Below, one piece after another: positions 55,701 through 64,000 of a stretch of DNA of 64,000 bases. The stretch lies in the NCBI GenBank assembly GCA_029448655.1, contig JACCLO010000003.1, positions 1,488,001 to 1,552,000 of the forward strand, given 5' to 3'. The DNA is from Wolfiporia cocos (taxonomy: Eukaryota > Basidiomycota > Agaricomycetes > Polyporales > Phaeolaceae). The first letter of the stretch is position 1. Every line of letters begins with the position of its first letter. The notes below the pieces were generated by a model that was given only the letters and a program-made list of their open reading frames with translations, searched no databases and was not told the DNA's origin. The position numbers and the translations under genes are program-made.

Positions 55701-56120
55701 TAGGGGTGACGTCGACTTTTCCCTTGGCCCAATCGATTTTGGGTCCTTCCTTTTTTAACCAATTATATCCGAGGATCATATCTTCCTTTCCGATGTTTCC
55801 GACGAGGAAGCGGACCTTGCGTTTCTTTCCTCTGTATCTGATAGCGAGGACTACTTCGCAATATATCCGTCCGTCTTTATTGATGGTTCCATCAACGTTT
55901 CGAATGGTGATGGGGTTCTTGATTGGTCGGGTCAGGATCCTGTGTCGAATGACGAGTTTTGGGTGGATGAGGGAGGACATAGCTCCTGAGTCGATTAGGG
56001 CATTTACTGTCACGGGTTTCTGCAGCTCCAGGGTTATAGGGATGAATAGCGACCTGTCGCGTTCATACGATGTAATTACATGGGCTACGCTTTCGGGAGG
56101 TAAGACTGTGCGCTTCCTCC

Positions 56121-57782
56121 CTACTCGAAATCCTGCTCGTCAAGAATTTGGGCGAGGTATGACGGGTTCTTAACCTTGAGAACCCTGATTGCAATGACCG
56201 CTTCTTCTATGGCGGTTGCTCCGTCGCTGTCTTCATCATCTGTGTTTTCTTCGACTTCCTCAATATGAGTTGTGAAGGTGTCTTCCTCGGCTTTCCGGGC
56301 TTTTCCCCTGGTGGTGGGTTTCTTCTTTCATTTGGGGCAGTTGCTGGAGAGATGTCCCTTCTCCTTGCAGTTGAAGCAGCATCCTTCGGTTTGGAGCCTG
56401 CGACGTTCTTCTGTGGACATCCGATCGATATCCATCGCGTTCGGGTCTTTAGTCGAGGCCGCTGTGGTCGGGGTACTCTGGGCCTTGGCTCGCCATTGCG
56501 GCTTCTTCTTAATCATTCCCTTGTCCCTTGATGAAGGTGTTATAATTGTTTTCGTTGATGGATGCTTGTTTCATCCATTCGGTAAGGGTGACGACGGGGG
56601 GAACGATATTTATGATGTGGGTTACTAGTGCGGGTCGAATAGCTCTCTTGTATGCTGTGACGAAGAGAGGGTCGCAGTGTACGCGGTCTAACCCTGTTTC
56701 TCCTACAAGGTTGTCGAATTCGATATTGAAATCGTCGATGCTCTTCTTGTCTTGTTTGAGATCAAAGAGATTGTCGTTGGTTTTTTGTTTTTCTTCGATC
56801 GGTTCGAAGGCTGCATCGAATTCGGCGCTGAACTGGGCCAGCGGGGGCAACACGAACACCCGGGTGATCGGGTCGGTGTATTTGGCGTAGTAGTTTTCTT
56901 TCCATTGGTTCACCCGGTCGCTTCCCTTGATGTATGACATGATGAAGAGGATCTTCTGGTCGTCGGACTGATAGTCTGCTGCGAACATGGTGAACCAGGT
57001 GTTGCAGTCATTCTTGAAGCTCTGTGGCTTCTTTCGTTCCCCTTTGAACGGCTCGGGGGTGGCGAGCTTTATGCGATTTCCTCTGGCTGGCTGAGGGGCT
57101 TGAGCACCCCAGCCTAGCGGGGCTCCTCCTCCTGGTGGGCCTCCGCCTCCTGGTGGGCCTCCGCCTCCACCTCCTGGCAGTCCTGCTGGATTGCCTCCCA
57201 CGCCGCCTGCTGGATTGCTGCCGCCGCCTGGGGGACCTCCGCCTCCTGCGCCGCCTGGGGGATCTCCCCCTCCAGGAAGGCCTCCTCCTCCAGGAGTTCC
57301 TGTTCCGGAGGGGTTTGCTCCGACAGTATGGCTAGGGAGCGGATTATTAGCCGGCGGAGGGTTAGGGGTACTTCCCCCTGCGCCCTGGCTTGCACCTGTG
57401 CTTCCTGGAATAGTACTGCCGCCCATGGCTTACCTGACACACCCATGGTTCCTCCGGCGGAGGGGGTGTTCGTCGTCTGTCCTCCCTGTTGTTGTCCATC
57501 AGCTCGGTGGATGGTAAGCGTCGGTGTCATAATATCAATGACCATTGGAAACCGCTCGAACGCGGCACGTGTCTGATCCCAGGGATCGTTCGAAGATGGG
57601 GGAACCTGTACCCAAGTGGGCAAAAGCCTGTCTGGGGATGGGATGGTGAGGTATCCTCCTTTTGTGAAGAATCCTGCTGGGGGATCTCTCCACTCGTATT
57701 TCTCTTTGTAAGAGATTCGTCGGTATGCTTCGGGGAGTGTTTCAATCAACCTGGTCGGGAGATCCGGGTCGAATCGTTGCAT
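56121..57782 (-). pseudogene. Gag of element D, shifted and with stops
   Basis: ATG 57782 (MQRFDPDLPTRL), an N-terminal domain like that of A and C, then a frame change near 57430 into a Gly/Pro/Asn-rich linker (GGGGPPGGG repeats), a capsid-like domain (PEPFKGERKKPQSF, NTWFTMFAADYQ), a frame change near 56515, and a CCHC knuckle CFNCKEKGHLSSNC. A stop near 56330 follows the knuckle; the acidic tail continues to 56121. Confidence 0.82.
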
Positions 57783-57814
57783 AGGCTTGCACTTCGGTGA
57801 GTGAGCTTTGTTAG

Positions 57815-57825
57815 AGCTCGACCTT
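57815..57825 (-). other. Self-complementary primer binding site of element D
   Basis: Same 11-mer as A and C (minus-strand AAGGTCGAGCT). Its complement is at 58004-57994 in the 5' LTR, about 30 nt downstream of a minus-strand TATATAA (58039-58033). It is conserved although the rest of the LTR has diverged from the A family. Confidence 0.7.
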
Positions 57826-57826
57826 C

Positions 57827-58369
57827 TGTTACGGATCGAATATCCATTCAACGCAAAATAACTAAGTCGAGTTACTCAGCGTATCGAGTAGCGCACTACT
57901 CGTCGGACTCCTCTGAGTCAGAGCGTCGATATACAAGCTGCAGGCTTAATTGCTTAAGCCTTTGAGAACGAGTATAGGATCCTTGAATTCAACAAGGTCG
58001 AGCTGAGGAACTCGACCGATATTTACATCAGGTTATATACTGCGATCCGTTAATCGGGGTCGTAGTGTCTTTGGTACTACTACTATTAAGTCCGTCGGGC
58101 TAACGACATGAGTAATAAAGGAGAAGCGTTGCGGTTGAGCGCAACAAGAGATGAAACACGGAACTACTGTGGTTGGACACAGAATATCAGCTAGAACGAG
58201 ATGCCGACACAGGGAGTGGGCATAGGGTTGTTATACATGAAACAGGGCCTACGGTTGAGCGGAGGCCCCCCTAGAAATAGAGCGCTGGGTACAGCGGTTG
58301 AACGCTAAGTCCTCATACACGGTGAGGCATCAAACGGAATATTCGAGTGTACCTGGTAGAACTGTAACA
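57827..58369 (-). repeat. 5' LTR of element D
   Basis: 543 bp, TGTTACGG to CTGTAACA; abuts element E gag sequence at 58370. Confidence 0.92.
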
Positions 58370-58731
58370 ATAGCGGATGCACTAGTGCCCCACAGACAAC
58401 CACGCCGAAAGATCCGAATGCGATGGATGTAGATCGAATGACCACCCAAGAAAGGGACGATCACATCAAGAAGGGCAAGTGTTTCACTTGCCATCAGCCG
58501 GGGCATATGTCTAGAGACTGCCCAAAGAAACCAAAGAAGTCAGCACGCCCCAGGCGGACTACTCGAAAGACCGAAGAAGAAGAAGCCAAGCAAGAAGCTC
58601 GCATCGAAGAAGTCTCTGAGGAAGAGACTGAATACATCACCGCGAACAGAGCGGTCACAGCAATTAGAGCCCTAAAAGCCAAGAACCCCGAGCTCCTAGC
58701 ACAGCTCGTAGAAGAACAGGATTTTGCCTAG
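58370..58731 (+). pseudogene. Gag of element E, C-terminal fragment
   Basis: Retains the MDVDRMTTQERDDHIKKG stretch, the CCHC knuckle CFTCHQPGHMSRDC and the acidic tail to TAG 58731. The upstream part is missing. Confidence 0.85.
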
Positions 58732-58742
58732 GAGGGAAGCCC

Positions 58743-61700
58743 ACGGTCTTACCCTCTGAAAAAGCAGCACATGTAATTACCTCGTTCGAGAAGAATCGAT
58801 CTCTCTTCATCCCGGTAATCATGACGCTGGAAAAACCCGTGAAATGCAATGCATTAATCGACTCAGGAGCAATGTCGAACCTGATCCACAGCAGAGTGGT
58901 AGAAAAATACAAGGTGCCCACACAACCCTTGAAGAACCCAATCATTGTCAAAAACATTGACGGAACGGAAAACAAAGATGGGCAAATAGATCGAGAAGCC
59001 ACCATACTACTACGATATCCAAAGACCCAGAAAACACGAAAGGTCCGATTCCTGGTAGGATCAATCAGCACGGAAAACATGATTCTAGGGTATGGGTGGC
59101 TAAAAGAAGAAAACCCCACAATCGACTGGAAGGACCAAACAGTTGACGTACGATCAGTACTAGGGGCAGAAGAAAGAAACAGGAAACCACAATCCGAATG
59201 GACACGGTAGAAATGGTAATTGCCCCAGAAAGAAAGGTTCCAACAAGGGGGACCCAAGAAGCTGCGGGATACGACCTTTATGCTGCAGAAGAAACTGAGA
59301 TCCCCACAGGGGGATGGAAACTTATCCCCACAGGAGTAAAAATGAAGATCCCAAAAGGATCGTACGGGAGGCTGGCCGGACGGTCAGGCAACACCCTCAG
59401 ACATGGATTGGTAGTACAAGCTGGAGTCATAGACTCAGACTACCGAGGAGACGTTGGGGCCATTATCTTTAACTACTCAAACCAAGCACATAGAATTATC
59501 CCGGGCATGCGAATAGCCCAGATAATATTCGAACGACACCTGACCCCCGACATTGTGGAAGTTGAAACCCTAGATGAAACGGAACGAGGGGAGAAGGGCT
59601 TCGGATCCACAGACCTGCCAGAAGAAACAGCGCAACGGCTCTATACCCCCGAAGAGTACGAAGCGATTCGATGCTTTGCAAAGGATAACCCTAAAATCAT
59701 AGGAAGGAAGGGGGAAACGAGAAGGAAATTCCGGACAAAGATGCAGATCATTAATGCCGTCAGGAAAGCATTAACGAAATCCCAAGAATTCGCACAGAAA
59801 ACCCGTGAACCAGAAAAAACGATCGAGGAGATGGTCCCGAAACACCTATTGGACTTCGCCAAAGTATTCAGCAAGGAATCCGCAGCGGCGTTCCCTCCAT
59901 TGAGACCATGGGACCATGCGATTGAATTAAAACCCGACTTTGTGCCAAGAGACTGCAAAGTCTACGCGCTATCACCAAAAGAGCAACAGGCACTGGATGA
60001 ATTCCTGAAAGAGAACTTGGCCAAGGGATTCATAGTCCCTTCAAAATCCCCGATGGCGTCACCCTTCTTTTTCATCCCAAAGAAAGACGATGGCTTACGG
60101 CCGTGTCAAGATTATCGATATCTGAACGAATGGACAATAAAGAACGTCTATCCCCTGCCGCTCATCTCGGAACTCCTAGAGAAGCTAAAGGGAGCAAAAA
60201 TCTTTACGAAGATGGACCTTAGGGCGGGATACAACAACGTTCGAATCAAGGCAGGAGACAAGTGGAAAGCAGCCTTCAAAACGAATCGAGGGTTATACAA
60301 GCCCACGGTTATGTTCTTCGGGCTATGCAATGCACCAGGAACCTTTCAGGCGATGATGAATGAAATCCTGAAAGAAGAAATCCTTGAAGGATGGGTACTT
60401 GTCTACATGGACGACATCCTCATTTTCTCGGCAGATGAAAGAATGCACAAAGAACGAGAACGGCGGATCCTCCAGAGATTGGTGGATAACCACCTCTTTG
60501 TGAAGCCCAAAAATTGCCCCTTTGGCGTCGACAGAGTCGAGTTTCTGGGGTTAGTCATCACCCCGGGAAATATTCAGATGGACCCAGCGAAACTTAAGGG
60601 GATCAAAGATTGGCCGACCCCCCGGAACCTCAAAGAAGTCAGATCCTTCTTAGGATTTGCAAACTTCTACCGGAAATTCATTGATCACTACTCGACGCAC
60701 GCCCGACCCTTGGTAGACCTCACAAAAACAGTCACAGGAACGGGTTTTCAATGGACAGACAAAGAACAAGAAGCGTTCGATTTCATGAAAAGGGTGTTTA
60801 CAACAGCGCCCGTATTAAGGATGCCGGACAAGGAAAAGCCATTCATCCTCGAAACAGATGCATCCCGGTACGCCACAGGAGCAGTGCTGAAACAGACAGA
60901 TGAAACAGGGAGCAAACGACCTGTGGGATATCTCTCACAATCCCTGACACCAGCAGAGCGGAACTACGAAATCTACGATTGCGAACTACTTGGGATAGTC
61001 TGCGCATTAGAAGAATGGCGGCATCTGTTAGAAGGAGCACCGCATCGGATCTTGATCCGAAGTGATCATCAGAACCTGACGTACTGGAGAAGCCCACAGC
61101 ATCTAAACCAGCGCCAAGCAAGATGGCATCTGTTCCTCTCGCAGTTTGATCTAAAGTTGCAGCACGTCCCTGGAAGGAAGTTGGTCATGGCCGACACACT
61201 CTCGCGGTTGTACCACCTATACGAAAGCAAAGAAGACAACGAGGGAATAACGATGATTCCAGACGAGCTGGTAATACACGCGATCCAGATCCCGATCATT
61301 GATCGAATCAAGAACGCCAGAGATCGAGATCAATCGGCGGAACAGGCTCTCCACGCACTAAACAATGAAGGCGAGTTCCTCTCAGGAACCAAGGCAGACA
61401 ACTGGCAGGAAACAGACGGAGTTTTGCTCTACAAAGATAGGATATACGTGCCGAAAGATGAGGGTCTCCGACGGGACGTCATCTCCAAATATCATGATTT
61501 GATCCCAGCTGGACACCCTGGGATCTGGGGTACAACAATAAAAGTCAAGACCCATTTCTGGTGGCCCGACATGAGAACAACGATAGCGGAATATGTTCGG
61601 GGTTGTGCAATCTGTCAACAGATGAAACCTGATCGGAACCCGATAAAACCCCCGCTACAACCGATACCGACGCAAGAAGATGCTCTTCCATTCTCACAGT

Positions 61701-63869
61701 GCTCGGTCGACTTTGTCACCGACCTGCCAAAAGTCGGAAAATATGATTCCATGATGGTGATCGTCAACCACGGCCTATCCAAGGCGATCTCTCTCACCCC
61801 ATGCAACAAAACGATCACAAGTGAAGGAGCGGCAGAAATATTCCACCGAAAAATCTACTCGCAATATGGTATCCCCCGAAAGATCATCTCCGATAGGGGG
61901 CCGCAATTCACATCAAAACTCTTCAAGGAATTATGCAGGTTGCAAGGAACAGAATTGGCAATGAGTACAGCGTACCACCCACAGACAGACGGACAAACGG
62001 AAAGGATGAACCAACAGATCGAAGTTTACCTTCGAATTTATTGCATGAACGACCCTTTCCAATGGGTACAACGGCTACCTGACGTCGAATTTGCGCACAA
62101 CACCAGACGAACCGAAAACCGGCCTGCGCCACTTGAAATAATCCTAGGATATGTCCCAAGGGGATTCCCAGACTATGACAGGGTAGGGAACGTCCCGGCA
62201 GCAGTCGATAGGATCAAGAAAATCAAGGAGGCGCGAAAAATGGCATTCATCGCACACGAACTAGCCCAGAAAAGAATGGCAGGACGTTTCCTCCGAGAAT
62301 TACCCAAGCTTGAGAAAGGGGACAAGGTCTGGCTTGATGCGAAGAACTTGACGATACCGTATGAGTCAAACAAGCTAGCACCGAAAAGAGAAGGACCCTT
62401 CACCATCACGGAAAAGAGGGGCCACAACCTATTGGCTACAATTACCAATGAGCTGGAAGATTCACCCTGTCTTCCATGCCGCGTTATTAAAACCATTTAA
62501 GGAAACGAGGGTGCACGGACCCAATTACCTACGGCCGCCGCCTGATATCATCAAGGGACAAGAAGAGTATGAAGTCGAAGCCATCCTGGCTGATAGATGG
62601 CGAGGAAAGAAGCACCAGTACTTTGTCAAATGGAAAGGCTATGCCACGGCCGACAACTCATGGGAAGACGAGGGAAATTTGGAGCACTCCAAGGAGCTGA
62701 TAAAAAGCTACCACAGACTGCGAGTCAGGACAACCCCAGCACTCGAAAACCGAACAGTAATAGCATGTCGACGACTCGCCACCAGCTTCCCCGCCGCACC
62801 GCTACTCCCGGCGACGCAGACCGTTGGGAAGGATGGCCGAGAGGTACGCCACCAAGGAGGTACTCCCCCCAACACCTGCAGATCAGACACGCCCTCCTCT
62901 GGTACAGGGTAGAGGGACCTTTTGCTGGCCGAGCCGATGGCTGGTCGGCCCTCTTCGACATCGCGCAGGATCTCACCCACGTATACAGCTCGTACCAGAA
63001 CATCACCAAGGACCTCGTCCGAATGGAGGGGCAGATCAGAGCGCAGAGGGAGGGACTCGAACTACTCATCGACAGACTTATCGACAGACTGGCCACCACC
63101 ACAACGGCCCAATTACGACATGCCCTCAACGACTTCGAGGATCGCGAGCACGCTACTCCCAATCGACCCGAATACATACCACGACCCGCCCGCTTTTTCA
63201 CCACTGACGAACGACGCCGAGTTGCAAGGCCGTTTAATTTTATGGAACGTGATCGAGTATTATTTCCACTGCCTACCGAGACTCAGAGAGCCCGCCGAAC
63301 AGGAGTTAGAGACCCGACGCCACGTATTCCTGGTATGGGAAGCGACGGGAGACGTGAACCATCTGCATGCCCGACGAGCCCTAGGGCTACCCCAGCGCGA
63401 CAGCGAAGAGCGAATAGCACGCTGCCTATTCGACGATCTCCTTCAGTGCAGAGCATTACCCGCGAGGAGTTTGAGCAAGGTGCGAGGGAACACGAACGAG
63501 ACACCGCCTCCCTACCCACATGGGCAGCACGGAACCTTCACCGAGCCGCACACCACTGGAGGTACCGGCACAACGAATACCTCCGCGACATCCCTTCCCT
63601 ACGGGTACCAGCGAGGCCCTCACCCGAGCAGCCTTGTCGACAATGTGGTTCTGCCAACCACTGGATCCTCGACTGTCCTGACTATATTTGCCAAACTTGT
63701 GGGCTCAATCAACCGGGTCATCGACAGAATGAGTGCCGCCAACACTTCATATGGCGAACTCCTACGACCCCGTCCCTCAGCGGGAACGGCGACATCTACA
63801 ACGAACAGGACGCCGAGGCACTCTGAAGGGGGGAACTTGGAGAATCTGTCGAGGCCGACGAATGCCTAG
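58743..63869 (+). pseudogene. Pol of element E, two shifts and one stop
   Basis: The usual pol ATG is ACG (58743). Protease DSGA, dUTPase ([39 protein letters not shown]), RT with YMDD, RNase H ETDAS, integrase ([25 protein letters not shown]), GPF/Y, chromodomain. A 1-nt loss in an A-run at about 59175 shifts the frame between protease and dUTPase. A net 2-nt loss at about 62415-62450 shifts it in the GPF/Y module. A TAG at 62910-62912 ends the extension in the pol frame while remaining Val in ORF3. The central 59198-62500 frame is 1100 codons long. Confidence 0.87.
62765..63826 (+). CDS. ORF3 of element E: intact overlapping zinc-knuckle protein
   Basis: 353 aa from ATG 62765 (MSTTRHQLPRR) to TGA 63826, exactly the length of the element C copy and fully open even though E's pol is shifted twice and stopped. 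Upstream the frame is also open to 62597, but the Met shared with C and D is at 62765. Domains as in C, with both knuckles complete (PCRQCGSANHWILDC, CQTCGLNQPGHRQNEC). Differences from C are scattered and mostly conservative. Confidence 0.82.
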   Translation: MSTTRHQLPRRTATPGDADRWEGWPRGTPPRRYSPQHLQIRHALLWYRVEGPFAGRADGWSALFDIAQDLTHVYSSYQNITKDLVRMEGQIRAQREGLELLIDRLIDRLATTTTAQLRHALNDFEDREHATPNRPEYIPRPARFFTTDERRRVARPFNFMERDRVLFPLPTETQRARRTGVRDPTPRIPGMGSDGRREPSACPTSPRATPARQRRANSTLPIRRSPSVQSITREEFEQGAREHERDTASLPTWAARNLHRAAHHWRYRHNEYLRDIPSLRVPARPSPEQPCRQCGSANHWILDCPDYICQTCGLNQPGHRQNECRQHFIWRTPTTPSLSGNGDIYNEQDAEAL

Positions 63870-63880
63870 GGAGGGGCTGA

Positions 63881-64000
63881 TGTTACGGTTATTTTGATTT
63901 TTCGAATATCGACAGAACTCACCACCGGGCGAATACGATACAGGGACTTGTTGCGCAACCAACCCCCTGGCTACTCGTGACTCTACTGGGTGTATCCCCA
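63881..64000 (+). repeat. Start of 3' LTR of element E
   Basis: TGTTACGGTTATTTTG onward matches the A-family LTR; cut by the window end. Confidence 0.9.

Larger units (their letters stand above)
50433..56109 (-). pseudogene. Pol of element D, several stops and a solo LTR insertion
   Basis: Frame from about 56109 (ACA where A and C have ATG) to 50433. Protease DSGAMSS; dUTPase ([39 protein letters not shown]); RT with YMDD; RNase H ETDAS; integrase ([25 protein letters not shown]); GPF/Y; chromodomain (EYEVEAILNQR, YLVHWKGYPSAEDSWE); and an open extension over ORF3. In-frame TGA stops lie at about 55495, 54886, 53258 and 52010; the latter three sit where the sister element has Arg or Lys. The solo LTR 52162-52709 splits integrase after RRTEGRP. 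No indel is evident. Confidence 0.87.
49845..58369 (-). mobile_element. Gypsy element D, diverged sister family, no matching target duplication
   Basis: Two 543-bp LTRs (TGTTACGG to CTGTAACA) that differ at about one position seen (GGCGTC/GGCATC). Gag, pol with internal dUTPase, and ORF3 have the same order as A and C, at clearly lower protein identity. Flanking 5-mers are CATGA (left) and ATAGC (right), so there is no duplication; the right flank is directly gag of element E. Gag and pol carry several stops or shifts, and a solo LTR lies in integrase. Confidence 0.9.
58370..64000 (+). mobile_element. Gypsy element E, 5'-truncated, runs off the window
   Basis: A/C-family element lacking its 5' LTR and most of gag; begins inside gag (matching A at about 7803) directly against D's LTR. 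Contains the gag end, a shifted pol, an intact ORF3, a polypurine tract (63869-63880) and the first 120 bp of its 3' LTR. Confidence 0.92.

Overview
The window is a nest of transposable elements in a fungal nuclear genome, very probably a basidiomycete of the Agaricomycetes. This rests on genes split by GT-AG introns of about 45-57 nt, a KDZ-type (Kyakuja-Dileera-Zisupton) transposase gene with HMG-box-like and viroplasmin-like companion genes, and Ty3/gypsy chromodomain retrotransposons. I see no ordinary host gene, rRNA or functional tRNA.

Layout. 1-5563: old intergenic DNA with a nonautonomous hAT-like element (290-1858), one copy of a dispersed repeat (3166-3410) and a decayed proline-rich ORF (3690-5390). 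5564-25957: gypsy element A (+), TSD CTCTC, split by a complete 11,370-bp KDZ transposon (10516-21885, TSD AACCTGAC) and by a solo LTR (23416-23964). The KDZ element carries a transposase, a viroplasmin/RNase H1-N-like gene and an HMG-box-like gene; the last is broken by an A-family solo LTR. 25958-30688: repeats only (a foldback, two head-to-head tRNA-derived SINE-like units, a second copy of the dispersed repeat, a tandem repeat). 30689-49704: gypsy element C (-), same family as A, TSD TGCAG. Its 3' LTR is split by the intact gypsy element B (30972-40974, TSD AGTTT) and its pol by another solo LTR. 49845-58369: gypsy element D (-), a related but diverged family, also with a solo LTR in pol and without matching flanking repeats. 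58370-64000: element E (+), A/C family, lacking its 5' part and running off the window inside its 3' LTR.

How the parts work. A, C, D and E share one plan: Gag with a CCHC knuckle; Pol with protease, an internal dUTPase, RT (YMDD), RNase H, integrase and chromodomain; then a third ORF (ORF3, about 353 aa, two zinc knuckles) overlapping the 3' end of pol in the -1 frame. B has a different plan: an extra 307-aa ORF before gag, then Gag, then a 1511-aa Pol whose dUTPase lies at the very C-terminus after the chromodomain. In both plans, 11 nt just inside the 5' LTR are complementary to the predicted first 11 nt of the element's own mRNA, which is the Tf1/sushi self-priming arrangement.

Most notable. 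(1) ORF3 and its segregated two-frame conservation with the pol extension. (2) Two different dUTPase placements in neighbouring gypsy lineages. (3) KDZ terminal inverted repeats that contain two fused pieces of the element's own transposase gene. (4) A perfect 48-bp inverted repeat upstream of a KDZ cargo gene. All similarity statements come from reading the sequence; no database search was run.
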